A stretch of DNA of 64,000 nucleotides. Source: Pseudomonadota bacterium (GTDB taxonomy: Bacteria > Desulfobacterota > Desulfovibrionia > Desulfovibrionales > Desulfovibrionaceae). Location: contig JAEXRD010000148.1 of assembly GCA_023438245.1 (NCBI GenBank), positions 73,011 through 137,010 of the forward strand, in the 5' to 3' direction. Positions 13,437-21,458 of this stretch are shown here, one piece after another. Every line of letters starts with the position of its first letter. The stretch's first letter is position 1. A model generated the notes under the pieces. The model was given only the letters and a program-made list of their open reading frames with translations, searched no databases and had not been told where the DNA came from. Both the position numbers and the translations under genes were made by a program.

Positions 13437-14171
13437 CTAGGCCTTGGCCACGGACATGTGCTTGTCGATGCGCATGAGCGTGAGCAGATGGTGGATTTCC
13501 GGCCCGACGGCGACGAGCATGAGCCGCCCCTGGGCCTTGGTGAGCGAATTGTGGGCGGCCACAAGCAGGCCGATGCCCATGGAGTCGATGCTGCGCACCG
13601 CCGAAAAATCCAGGGTCAGTTCGCGCGCGCCACCGGCGATGAGGGTTTTGAACTCCTCGCGCAGGGTGGGCACCTCCTGGGCCGTGATCTTCTCGGGCAT
13701 GGGAATGGTCCGCAGGGGGGCTGCTTCGGTCATACCACCGTCCTCCATGGCGACGCGTTTCGTGAGCAGCACGGCGTTTCCGCTTGGGCTGAACTCCACC
13801 GCGTCGGCGTAGTTTTTCATGATGAACACGCCCCGGCCGGATTCGCTGTCGGGCTCCGGAGCAGATTGCACGAGTCGGGACTTCCAGTCAAAGCCCGGGC
13901 CGTCGTCCTCAACGCGCAGGCTCACCTGCCCGGGCGTGAACATCAGCTCGGCTCGCACCTCGCCGGAGGCCGACCGGGGCGCGCCGTTGTTCAGCGCATT
14001 GAGCAGCGCCTCGCGGGCCAAGAGCTCCATGTCGAAAAGCAGTTCCGGCTGGCCGCGCTCCGCAAGGCAGCGGACGATCGCGTCCACAGCTGGCTGAACC
14101 AGCTCGACCCCGCCGCGCAGCGTGAGCGACACGCCCGAAGGGGTGCGGTTCACAACCAGCCCGGCTGTCAT
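13437..14171 (-). CDS. HATPase anti-sigma-type kinase fused to STAS anti-sigma-factor antagonist
   Basis: 244 residues. Residues 1-140 form an RsbW/SpoIIAB-like HATPase: the N box has Glu54 and Asn58/Asn61 (LAREALLNALNNG), followed by VEDDGPGFD at 88-95 and SGRGVFIMKN at 111-120. Residues 155-244 form a STAS domain with SIDSMGIGLL, where Ser197 follows Asp196 like phosphorylated Ser58 of B. subtilis SpoIIAA. Kinase and substrate class are thus in one chain joined by about 15 residues. The ATG at 14171 overlaps the phosphatase stop (TGATG). A Met at 142 or 147 could start a free STAS protein, but no clear ribosome site is seen. Confidence 0.9.
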   Translation of the reverse strand: MTAGLVVNRTPSGVSLTLRGGVELVQPAVDAIVRCLAERGQPELLFDMELLAREALLNALNNGAPRSASGEVRAELMFTPGQVSLRVEDDGPGFDWKSRLVQSAPEPDSESGRGVFIMKNYADAVEFSPSGNAVLLTKRVAMEDGGMTEAAPLRTIPMPEKITAQEVPTLREEFKTLIAGGARELTLDFSAVRSIDSMGIGLLVAAHNSLTKAQGRLMLVAVGPEIHHLLTLMRIDKHMSVAKA

Positions 14172-15286
14172 CAGACCTCCAGGCCCAGGAGGAGCACATC
14201 GTCCCTTGGCGCGGCCCCGCCCAGCAGATTGCTGGCCAGCGCGGGAACCGCCGCCGCCAGTGGCATCCCGGCGCAGGAGGCCATGGCCCCGGCGAAAGCG
14301 GCGCTCCAGGCCTGGCCCGCGGCGTGCCCGCCGCCCACGCCCTGGCCCAGGCCGTCGGTATACAGGAAAAAGAGGTCGCCGGGCCGCACCACGCCGGTCA
14401 CGGGCTCGGCGTCGAGCTGCGGGAACAGCCCCACCGGCGTGCCGCCCAGGCCCAGCTCGGCGAACCCGCCGGAAAGCGAGGCGAACACGGGCGGGTGCCC
14501 GGCGCAGCACAGCTCGTAGGTGCCGGCCATGCGGTTCACGCGCAGGTAGGCGGCGGTGAGGTAGGTCTCGTCCGTGGTGATGGAGAACAGGATGCGGTTC
14601 ATCTCCGCCAGGGTCTGAAGCGTGCCCGTGGCCGGGGCAGCGTGCTGGCGGAACAGGGCCTTGAGCGAGGAGGTCAGGAAGGAGGCCCCCAGGTCGTGCC
14701 CGCTGATGTCGGCCACGAAATAGGCGCACTCTCCCCCGCCGAAGTCGATGACGTCGTAGAAGTCGCCCCCGGCCTCCAGGATGGGCAGGAAGCGCACCTG
14801 GAACCGGGCTTCCGGCACTTCCTCCGGGCGCACCAGCAGGGCCAGCTGCGCGGCCTGGATCTGGCCCAGGCGCTCGGCCTGCTGGTCGATGATGCTGCCC
14901 TGCCTGCGCGTGAACTCCAGGTGCGTGCGCACGCGCGCCACCACCTCCTGGGTGCGGAAGGGCTTGGTGATGTAGTCCACCGCGCCCAGGTCCAGGCCCT
15001 CCAGCTTGTGGCTGTCCTCGGAAAGGCAGGTGACGAAGATGACGGGGATGTGCTCTGTGGAGGCGTCGCGGCGCAGCTCGCGGCAGGTGTCGAAGCCGCT
15101 CATGTCCGGCATCATCACGTCCAGCAGGATGAGATCGGGCCGCTCCGCGCGGGCGAGCTCCAGCGCGCTGGCGCCGTTTTCCGCGGTCAGGATGCGGTAG
15201 CCGGACTTGCCGAATATGCCTTTCAGGACATGGATATTGAGCGGCTCGTCGTCAACGAGGAGCAAGGTCGCGCTGCGATCGGACAT
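14171..15286 (-). CDS. Response regulator with PP2C-type (RsbU/SpoIIE-like) serine phosphatase
   Basis: 371 residues. The receiver domain (1-125) has phosphoacceptor Asp56 (LILLDVMMPDMSGF) and Lys at KPF near 108. A short coiled linker follows, then a PP2C/SpoIIE domain (about 165-370) with GGDFYDV, VADISGHDLGAS and PRDDVLLL, the metal-binding acidic motifs of the family. It is expected to dephosphorylate the STAS domain encoded next, countering the kinase. It is first in the operon, and translational coupling to the next gene (TGATG) supports a stoichiometric partner-switch. Confidence 0.94.
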   Translation of the reverse strand: MSDRSATLLLVDDEPLNIHVLKGIFGKSGYRILTAENGASALELARAERPDLILLDVMMPDMSGFDTCRELRRDASTEHIPVIFVTCLSEDSHKLEGLDLGAVDYITKPFRTQEVVARVRTHLEFTRRQGSIIDQQAERLGQIQAAQLALLVRPEEVPEARFQVRFLPILEAGGDFYDVIDFGGGECAYFVADISGHDLGASFLTSSLKALFRQHAAPATGTLQTLAEMNRILFSITTDETYLTAAYLRVNRMAGTYELCCAGHPPVFASLSGGFAELGLGGTPVGLFPQLDAEPVTGVVRPGDLFFLYTDGLGQGVGGGHAAGQAWSAAFAGAMASCAGMPLAAAVPALASNLLGGAAPRDDVLLLGLEV

Positions 15287-15407
15287 GGTAAAGCTGACTC
15301 CCTGCGGGCCGCCTGGGCCACGACTGCGTTATCGGCCAAATCCGCTCACAGATTATCGTTCCAGGCGAATTCCGCAAGACAAAATTGCGCAGAACCGCGC
15401 GCCGGGC

Positions 15408-16163
15408 CTAGCCGGGCCTGCGGCAGGAAAAAACCGCGCCCTCGGTGTGCGGCGAACTCTTGAACCCGGTCATGGCGTGCAGCGCTCCGGCCTCGAATCC
15501 GGCCCCGGCCAGCATCTCCAGGAAGGACCTTCCCGGAACCGCGCCGTCCAGTCACCTGGCCCAGGACTTGCCGCCGTCCAGCGGGCAGGACTGGGGCGGT
15601 ACTCCGGTGAGGACCTGGTCCGCCACCTGGAGGCGCCCGCCGGGCTTGAGCACGCGGAAAACCTCGGCCAGGACCGCGGGCTTGTCGGCGATGAGATTGA
15701 TGACTCCGTTGGAGATCACAAGGTCGAAGGTCCCATCGCCGTACGGCAGCCCCTCGCCCTCCACGGTGCGGAACCGCACGTTGGCGACCCCGGCCAATGC
15801 CGCGTTTTCGCGCGCGCGCTGCACCATCTCCGGGCTCAGCTCCAGGCCGTCCACCTGCCCCGGAGCGGCCAGACGCGCCGCGATGAGCGAATCCACGCCC
15901 GCCCCGCTGCCCAGGTCCAGAACACGGTCGCCCTGCGCGGGCAGGCCGGACAGGAAGGGGTTGCCCACGCCGCAGTAGCAGCGCAGCGTCTCGGCGGGCA
16001 GCCAGCCCCAGAGCTCCTGGGGATAATCGAGGCCGCGCAGGCCCGCCTCGCCGGTAGGATAGTCGAAGTGTCCAGAAGGGTCGCGGGCGACCTCGCGGAA
16101 GCGCTCCAGCAGGGCAGTGCGCAGGGTCTCCGGGGCGGGCTTGGGGCTGGTGTTTGCGAACAT
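15408..16163 (-). CDS. SAM-dependent methyltransferase, probable selenoprotein (in-frame UGA at 15552-15554)
   Basis: 251 residues if UGA is read as selenocysteine (Sec204); a normal reading stops after 203. The Rossmann methyltransferase core has VLDLGSGAGVDSL at 81-93, LELSPEMVQRAREN at 107-120 and RVLKPGGRL at 170-178. The frame continues 47 codons past UGA to TAG at 15408, and the added tail (LDGAVPGRSFLEML, then TGFKSSPHTEGA and RRPG) is what I recall as the normal end of ArsM/UbiE-like methyltransferases. In such proteins the context W-A-x-C-x-x-G-A holds a Cys where UGA stands here. Cys62 and Cys64 (CYCGVGNP) are other candidate metal/metalloid ligands. The start has a strong AAGGAG. 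Substrate is unknown; arsenite or a related soft element is possible. A nonsense mutation is the alternative. Confidence 0.8.
15518..15554 (-). promoter_or_regulatory. SECIS-like hairpin after the in-frame UGA
   Basis: On the mRNA strand, 15 bases after UGA, CCGGGAAG (15536-15529) pairs with CUUCCUGG (15525-15518) around the loop GUC: eight pairs with one G-U. If the G-C next to the loop opens, the loop reads GGUCC, close to the GGUC loop of E. coli fdhF SECIS. GGUU precedes the stem in both. The loop lies about 22 bases after UGA, inside the window usual for bacterial SECIS elements. Confidence 0.65.
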
Positions 16164-16217
16164 GGCGGTCTCCTTCTTGAGAAGATAGCGCCGCGCAGGA
16201 ATTCACACAAACATTTT

Positions 16218-16250
16218 ATGCATTTGCATTCACTATGCCTGCCATAGGCA
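16218..16250. promoter_or_regulatory. Two inverted repeats upstream of the methyltransferase
   Basis: ATGCA-TT-TGCAT at 16218-16229 and TGCCT-GCCAT-AGGCA at 16236-16250 lie 55-87 bases before the methyltransferase start, in the only AT-richer part of this spacer. They could be operator sites for a metal- or metalloid-responsive repressor. No repressor gene is adjacent. Confidence 0.35.
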
Positions 16251-16262
16251 AACCGCCGCGAA

Positions 16263-17273
16263 CTAGTGCACAAGGCCCATGAATTTCAGGACCTCGAAGG
16301 TGAACGCGGCCACAAGACCGGAGGCGGGGATGGTGATGATCCAGGCGATGACCATGTTTCCAGCCACACCCCAGCGCACGGCGGAGAGGCGCTTGGAGGC
16401 GCCCACACCCAGCACCGAGGTGGAGATGACGTGGGTGGTGCTGATGGGCGCGCCGAAGTGGCTGGCCCCGGTGATGACCAGCGCGGCGGCGGTCTCTGCG
16501 GCGCAGCCGTGGATGGGTTCGAGCTTGAAGATCTTGTGGCCCATGGTCTTCACGATCTTCCAGCCGCCGGTGGCGGTGCCCAGGCCCATGGCCAGCGCGC
16601 ACATGATCTTGACCCAGATGGGGATCTCGATGGCCGGGATCTCGTGGAAGATGAACAGAGCCAGGGTGATGATGCCCATGGTCTTCTGGGCGTCGTTCTG
16701 GCCGTGGCTGGTGGCCATGAAGGCCGAGGACACGATCTGCAGCTTGCGGAACAGGGCGTTGACCTTGTTCGGCTTGGAATTGCGGAAGGTCCAGGACAGC
16801 ACCACCATGAGCAGGTAGCCGCAGAAGAACCCGGCCATGGGCGAGAGGATGAGCGGGATGAGCACCTTGTGGTAGATGGAGGAGAAGTTCAGCGAGTTGA
16901 AGCCGTTGTAGGCCACGGCAGCGCCCATGAGCCCGCCGATGAGCGCGTGCGACGAGGACGAGGGCAGGCCCAGGTACCAGGTCAGCAGATTCCAGAAGAT
17001 GGCCCCGCACAGCGCCGCCAGCACCAGCGCCTGGCAGCCCGCGACCATGTCCGTGTTCACGATGCCGCTGCCGATGGTCTTGGCCACCTGCTCGCCCATG
17101 AAGGCGCCCGCGAAGTTCAGCAGCGCGGCCATGATCACCGCGGCCTTGGGCGAAAGCACCTTGGTGGACACGATTGTGGCGATGGCGTTGGCGCTGTCGT
17201 GGGCGCCGTTGGTGTAGTCGAAGAACAGCGCCACGGCCACGATGGCCACGAGCAGGACCGGAATCTCAAGCAT
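16263..17273 (-). CDS. pit: Low-affinity inorganic phosphate transporter, PiT family
   Basis: 336-residue integral membrane protein with about ten hydrophobic segments. The two PiT repeats are seen in the N-terminal DYTNGAHDSANAIAT (residues 19-33) and the later GHNDAQK-like segment (ATSHGQNDAQKTMG). It imports phosphate, probably as a metal-phosphate complex driven by H+ or Na+. The gene starts eight bases before the DUF47 stop, so translation is coupled. The length is typical for the short bacterial PiT type. Confidence 0.94.
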   Translation of the reverse strand: MLEIPVLLVAIVAVALFFDYTNGAHDSANAIATIVSTKVLSPKAAVIMAALLNFAGAFMGEQVAKTIGSGIVNTDMVAGCQALVLAALCGAIFWNLLTWYLGLPSSSSHALIGGLMGAAVAYNGFNSLNFSSIYHKVLIPLILSPMAGFFCGYLLMVVLSWTFRNSKPNKVNALFRKLQIVSSAFMATSHGQNDAQKTMGIITLALFIFHEIPAIEIPIWVKIMCALAMGLGTATGGWKIVKTMGHKIFKLEPIHGCAAETAAALVITGASHFGAPISTTHVISTSVLGVGASKRLSAVRWGVAGNMVIAWIITIPASGLVAAFTFEVLKFMGLVH

Positions 17274-17895
17274 TTTTCAGCACCACGCCTTCGATGATGT
17301 CGGCCAGGCCCTCGGCCCTGTTCACGGCCTGCTCGATGCGGTCGTAGATGTGCGTCCACTTGACGATCTCCATGACGGAATCGAAGCCCGTGAGCTTGAT
17401 GTCGTACACCTCGCCCAGGGCCACCAGCAGGAGCATCTCGCACTCGTACTTGAGCGCCTTCACCGTCTTCACGCCGTCCTCGACGGTCTTGCGGTGGCTC
17501 AGGCGGTCCAGCATGCGGCCGATCTCCTCGACCATGGCGGTGAGGTTCTTGACCAGCTTCTTGGCCGGGAACTTGATGAACTGGAAGTCGTACAGGCCGA
17601 TGCGGGTGGAGATGGCCTTGATGAGATTGAGCAGGTCTTCCTGGGCGATGTTGATGTCGTGGATGTCTTCGCGGTCGATGGGGGTGATGAAGGTCAGCGA
17701 GAGCTGCTTGGCGATGCTGCGCGACAGCGCGTTGCCCTGCTCCTCGATGAGGTTGATGGATTTGCACTTGTTCTCGACGTCGGCGAACTCCTGGAAGATG
17801 CCGTTGAGCACGAGCACGGCCTCGCGCAGCTTGTCGTTCTGCTGGGCGAAGAGTTCGAAGAACTGCACTTCCTTGGGGAAAAAGCTGAAGCCCAT
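17266..17895 (-). CDS. DUF47 family PhoU-like protein, Pit accessory
   Basis: 209-residue helical cytosolic protein of the TIGR00153/DUF47 type, commonly encoded directly upstream of pit and thought to modulate phosphate transport. Segments such as FFPKEVQFFELFAQQ at the start and ITPIDREDIHDI near 90-101 match the family. It overlaps pit by eight bases. Confidence 0.92.
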   Translation of the reverse strand: MGFSFFPKEVQFFELFAQQNDKLREAVLVLNGIFQEFADVENKCKSINLIEEQGNALSRSIAKQLSLTFITPIDREDIHDINIAQEDLLNLIKAISTRIGLYDFQFIKFPAKKLVKNLTAMVEEIGRMLDRLSHRKTVEDGVKTVKALKYECEMLLLVALGEVYDIKLTGFDSVMEIVKWTHIYDRIEQAVNRAEGLADIIEGVVLKNA

Positions 17896-18160
17896 AGGCT
17901 CTCCTTGTGCGGTGGCTGGGTGGCCTCATGGGGGGCCTCCCGGATTGGGTTAGGCATGATATCCGGCTCGGGGCGCTCTGCCAAGCCCTGCGCGCGAACC
18001 TTTGCGCATGGCCCCGCACCTCCCGCTTCCTTGACAGGGTGTGGGTATTGTCGCAGAACGGTTCAATGAAAGGAATGGCTCATCGCTCTATGCCCGCCGA
18101 GACTCTGCATTCCCTTGCGGCCTCCATGCGGCATGACGCCTTCACCATAGCGAGAGACGA
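17896..18160. other. Spacer between DUF47 and the tRNA-Lys terminator
   Basis: The roughly 265-base region (305 to the tRNA itself) must contain the DUF47-pit promoter. A ribosome site (AAGGAG) ends next to the DUF47 start. I see no open frame with a credible start, no RNA gene, and no convincing Pho-box repeat. Confidence 0.4.
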
Positions 18161-18190
18161 AAAAAGCCGATCCCTTTCGGAATCGGCTTC
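18161..18190 (-). terminator. Terminator of tRNA-Lys
   Basis: On the minus strand AAGCCGAT and ATCGGCTT form an eight-pair stem around TCCGAAAGGG, followed by TTTT. It lies 10 bases after the tRNA 3' end. Confidence 0.9.
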
Positions 18191-18200
18191 TGTGGTTTCG

Positions 18201-18276
18201 TGGTGGGTCACCAAGGAATCGAACCTTGAACCTCCGGATTAAGAGTCCGCTGCTCTACCAATTGAGCTAGTGACCC
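18201..18276 (-). tRNA. tRNA-Lys (anticodon CUU)
   Basis: The 76-base minus-strand gene has encoded CCA. Acceptor GGGTCAC pairs with GTGACCC. The anticodon loop CTCTTAA has anticodon CTT, which reads AAG. The T-loop is TTCGATT. Confidence 0.97.
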
Positions 18277-18310
18277 ACGAAGTGCTCCGCTCGTTGACGT
18301 CGCGAAGAGG

Positions 18311-18339
18311 TGTTTATGTGTCGGGCCCCGGTTTGTCAA
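18311..18339 (-). promoter_or_regulatory. Promoter of tRNA-Lys
   Basis: Minus-strand TTGACA (18334-18339), 17 bases, TAAACA (18311-18316). The -10 box ends 34 bases before the mature 5' end, so a short leader is processed off. It overlaps the upstream alternative starts of dsbD. Confidence 0.65.
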
Positions 18340-18366
18340 ACGATTTTTCTCGGGACATGCAAAAAA

Positions 18367-20241
18367 ATGCTGAAGAAAATCTCAACATGCTTATTTTTCA
18401 CGATTTATTTGATTTGCTCGCTTTCCGGGAGCCTGTTTGCCCAGCAAAGGCACGAGGACTACCCGCTCACGACACAGTGGAAGCTCTACCGGCATCCCCT
18501 TGAGGGCGGGGGCGCGGGCCTGGTGGCCGTGCTGTTCCTGGAACCGGACAAGGGCTGGTACACCTACACGGACAACCCCGGCGGCATGGCCAAGCCCACG
18601 CGTATCGAGGCGTCCCTGTCCGGGGGCGGCCAGCTTGTGACCGTGTACCCCCCCGGCAAGGCCAAGGACGATGTGGTCAACCCCGGCAGCACCGTCAATG
18701 CCTTCGAGGGCCGCACGCCCATCCTGTTCCCGCTGCCGGAGGGGGCCAAGGCCCCGCTGGCCGTTGCGGCCAAGGTCGACCTGCTGCTGTGCACCACGGA
18801 CAAATGCCTGCCCACGCGCCTGGAGCTGCGCCAGGAGTTCAAGCCCCAGCCCGCGCCCGGCGATGCGGCCAAAGAGCCCTGGTGGCCGCTGCTGGCCAAG
18901 GCGCTGGCGGCGGCGAAGACCCCCAAGGCCCAGGCCGCCCCCGCGCCTGCGGCGGAGCCGGTGGCCGAACCGGTGGCCGAATCGGCAGGCGCCCCAGCCC
19001 CCCAACAGATCGGAGACTGGAGCGGGCTCAAGCCTCGGTATCTCCAGCCCTCGCTGGAGGTCACGGGTCTGGCCAAGGCCGTGTTGCTGGGCCTGCTGGC
19101 GGGCCTGCTGCTGAACTTCATGCCCTGCGCGCTGCCGGTCATCAGTCTCAAGTTGTCCGCCCTGCTGGCCGGTGGGGCGTATGCCAGCGAACGAGAGCGC
19201 CGGGGCAAGATCCGCGAGCACTTCCTGTTCCTGGCGCTGGGGGCCATGCTCTACTTCCTGCTGCTGGCCGCGCTGTTCAGCCTCACCGGGCTGGCCTGGG
19301 GCCAGATCTTCCAGAAGCCGGAGGTGGTGCTGGGACTCACGCTGCTGGTCTTCGGCCTGAGCCTGTCGCTCCTGGGCCTGTTCAGCCTGCCGGTCATCGA
19401 CCTGAAGTTCGACCAGATGACCGCCCGGCCCAGGCTGCAGGCCCTGTTCACGGGCATGCTCACCACGCTCTTGGCCACCCCGTGCAGCGGGCCGTTCCTG
19501 GGCGGCGTGCTGGGCTGGGCCCTGCTCCAGCCCACGGCGATCATCGCCACGGTGCTCACCAGCATCGGCCTGGGCATGGCCACGCCGTATCTGGTCATGG
19601 TGGCCTTTCCCGGCCTGGCGCGGCATTTCCCCAAGCCCGGCCCCTGGACGGGCCACGTGGAGCGGGCCGTGGCCCTGTTCCTCATGGGCACCTGCATCTA
19701 TCTCTTGAACATCCTGCCCAAGACCATGCTGGTGCCCGCGCTGGTGCTGCTGCTGCTCACGGCGGTGGCCGCCTGGCTGTGGGGCCAGGCCGGGCCGGGC
19801 CTGGACGGCAGGCGCTCCGTGCTGATGAAGGCCGGCGCCGTGCTGCTGGTGGCGATCGGCCTGTACTGGGCGGTGCAGCCCGAGGCCAAGGCCCCGTGGG
19901 AGCGCTACTCCGACGCGACGCTCTCCGCCGCCCTGGGCCGGGACACGGTGGTGGTGGACTTCACCGCCGACTGGTGCCCCACCTGCAAGGTGCTGGAGCA
20001 GACCAACCTCACGCCCTCGCGCCTGAACGGCCTGAAGGACCGCTACGGCGTGCGCCTGCTGCGCGCCGACCTCACCGAGCGCAACCCCGAGGCCGAGGCC
20101 TTGTTGCAATCGCTGGGCAGCAAGAGTATCCCGCTCATTGCCGTGTTCCCCAAGGCCCGCCCGGACAGCCCGCTCGTGCTGCGCGACCTGTTCACGCCCG
20201 AGCAGCTTGAGGAGGCCGTGCGCCAGAGCACGTCCGACTAA
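18367..20241 (+). CDS. dsbD: Thiol:disulfide interchange protein DsbD
   Basis: Inner-membrane reductase that carries electrons from cytosolic thioredoxin to periplasmic thiol proteins. With the ATG at 18367 the product has 624 residues and a good signal peptide (KK then a hydrophobic stretch to SLFA). A GTG at 18310 or ATG at 18316 (with AGAGG) is possible but would lengthen the n-region. The periplasmic alpha domain has the pair CTTDKC. The central membrane domain has FMPCALPV and ATPCSGPF, each with a redox Cys. The C-terminal thioredoxin fold has DWCPTCK near 535-541. All three domains are present. A Pro/Ala linker lies between alpha and membrane domains. Confidence 0.93.
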   Translation: MLKKISTCLFFTIYLICSLSGSLFAQQRHEDYPLTTQWKLYRHPLEGGGAGLVAVLFLEPDKGWYTYTDNPGGMAKPTRIEASLSGGGQLVTVYPPGKAKDDVVNPGSTVNAFEGRTPILFPLPEGAKAPLAVAAKVDLLLCTTDKCLPTRLELRQEFKPQPAPGDAAKEPWWPLLAKALAAAKTPKAQAAPAPAAEPVAEPVAESAGAPAPQQIGDWSGLKPRYLQPSLEVTGLAKAVLLGLLAGLLLNFMPCALPVISLKLSALLAGGAYASERERRGKIREHFLFLALGAMLYFLLLAALFSLTGLAWGQIFQKPEVVLGLTLLVFGLSLSLLGLFSLPVIDLKFDQMTARPRLQALFTGMLTTLLATPCSGPFLGGVLGWALLQPTAIIATVLTSIGLGMATPYLVMVAFPGLARHFPKPGPWTGHVERAVALFLMGTCIYLLNILPKTMLVPALVLLLLTAVAAWLWGQAGPGLDGRRSVLMKAGAVLLVAIGLYWAVQPEAKAPWERYSDATLSAALGRDTVVVDFTADWCPTCKVLEQTNLTPSRLNGLKDRYGVRLLRADLTERNPEAEALLQSLGSKSIPLIAVFPKARPDSPLVLRDLFTPEQLEEAVRQSTSD

Positions 20242-20267
20242 TCCCATATCGAATGGAGGAGCCGCCC

Positions 20268-21455
20268 ATGCTCTCGTTCACCTTCCACATGCCCACAGCC
20301 CTCGTGTTCGGCCCCGGCAAGCTCGACGACCTGGAAAAGACGCCCCTGCTGCCCGCGGGCAAGAAGGCCATGATCCTGGTGGGCCAGAGCGGCAACGTGG
20401 TGCGGCAGGGCTACCTAGACCGCGTGCTGGGCCTGCTCTCCGCGCGCGGCGTGGCCTGCACGGTGTTCGACTCCGTGCGCGCCAACCCCCGCGCCGAGGA
20501 CGTGGACATTGCGGCGGCCAAGGCCCGCGACATGGGCGTGGAGTTCCTGGTGGGCCTGGGCGGCGGCAGCGTCATCGACACGGCCAAGTGCGTGGCCCTG
20601 GCCGCGGCCAACGAGGGCCCGTTCTGGATCAGCATCCAGTCCGGCGCGTGGGACGGCGCAAAAGCCCTTCCCATTGTCGCCATTCCCACCACCGCCGGTA
20701 CCGGCACCGAGACCAACCGCGTGGCCGTGGCCTGCGGTCCGGAGGGCAAGCGCGGCTTCGTGCATCCCGGCTTCGCCCCGGCCCTGGCCATCGTGGACCC
20801 GCAGCTCTCCTCCTCCTGCCCGCCCCGGCTCACGGCGCTCACCGGCATGGACGCCTTCTTCCACGCCGTGGAGTGCTTCCTGTCCAGGGTGCACCAGCCC
20901 ATGACCGACATGCTCTGCCTGGAGGCCGTGAGCCTCATCGCGCGGTTTTTGCCCACGGCGGTGGAGGACGGCAGCGACCTCAACGCGCGCACGGCCATGG
21001 CCTGGGCCAGCACTGCGGCGGGCATGTGCCTGACCATCTCCTCGCCCATTTCCCAGCACTCGCTGGAATATTCCTTCAGCGGCTCCAACCCGGACTCGCC
21101 CCACGGCGGCGGGCTGGTGGTGCTCTCGCGGCCCTACTTCGCCCGGCTGGCCCAGCTGGCGGAAAACGACGAGGAAACCTACGAGCGGCTGCTGAACCTG
21201 GCCGTGGCCATGGGCTTCGGGCTGGAGGAGGACGCCGAGGAGCACCCCTTCCTCACGGCGCTGGAGGCGCTCATCGAGGCCTCCGGGCTGGGCGACCTGC
21301 ACCCGGAGGAGTTGGGCTTCAGCGAGGACCAGGTGGAGGAGTTCACCCAGGCGGCGCTGGCGCTGGTGAACACCCGGGGCTTTGTGAACACGCCCGCGGC
21401 CATGACCGCCGACGACCTGCGCGAGATCTACCAGGCGGCCTTCGACAGGCGGTAA
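20268..21455 (+). CDS. Iron-containing alcohol dehydrogenase
   Basis: 395-residue Fe-ADH family enzyme. The NAD(P)-binding GGGSVIDTAK is at about 98-107 and TTAGTGTETNRVAV near 143-156. Metal-ligand segments GMDAFFHAVE, SQHSLEYSF and SPHGGGL supply the expected Asp and three His. It interconverts an alcohol or hydroxy-acid and a carbonyl; the substrate cannot be read off. The ATG at 20268 follows GGAGG. It lies 26 bases after dsbD but is not obviously related to it. Confidence 0.92.
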   Translation: MLSFTFHMPTALVFGPGKLDDLEKTPLLPAGKKAMILVGQSGNVVRQGYLDRVLGLLSARGVACTVFDSVRANPRAEDVDIAAAKARDMGVEFLVGLGGGSVIDTAKCVALAAANEGPFWISIQSGAWDGAKALPIVAIPTTAGTGTETNRVAVACGPEGKRGFVHPGFAPALAIVDPQLSSSCPPRLTALTGMDAFFHAVECFLSRVHQPMTDMLCLEAVSLIARFLPTAVEDGSDLNARTAMAWASTAAGMCLTISSPISQHSLEYSFSGSNPDSPHGGGLVVLSRPYFARLAQLAENDEETYERLLNLAVAMGFGLEEDAEEHPFLTALEALIEASGLGDLHPEELGFSEDQVEEFTQAALALVNTRGFVNTPAAMTADDLREIYQAAFDRR

Positions 21456-21458
21456 GGT

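Noticed and set aside
15408..15554. The sequence after the methyltransferase UGA as a decayed pseudogene tail or sequencing error
   Set aside because: Considered seriously. The frame stays open and family-like to a normal stop, no frameshift is needed, and a SECIS-like hairpin follows UGA. Selenocysteine explains all of this better, though it is not proved.
16216..17010. Minus-strand frame overlapping pit in another register
   Set aside because: Low-complexity His/Arg/Gly-rich product; pit is certain in this place.
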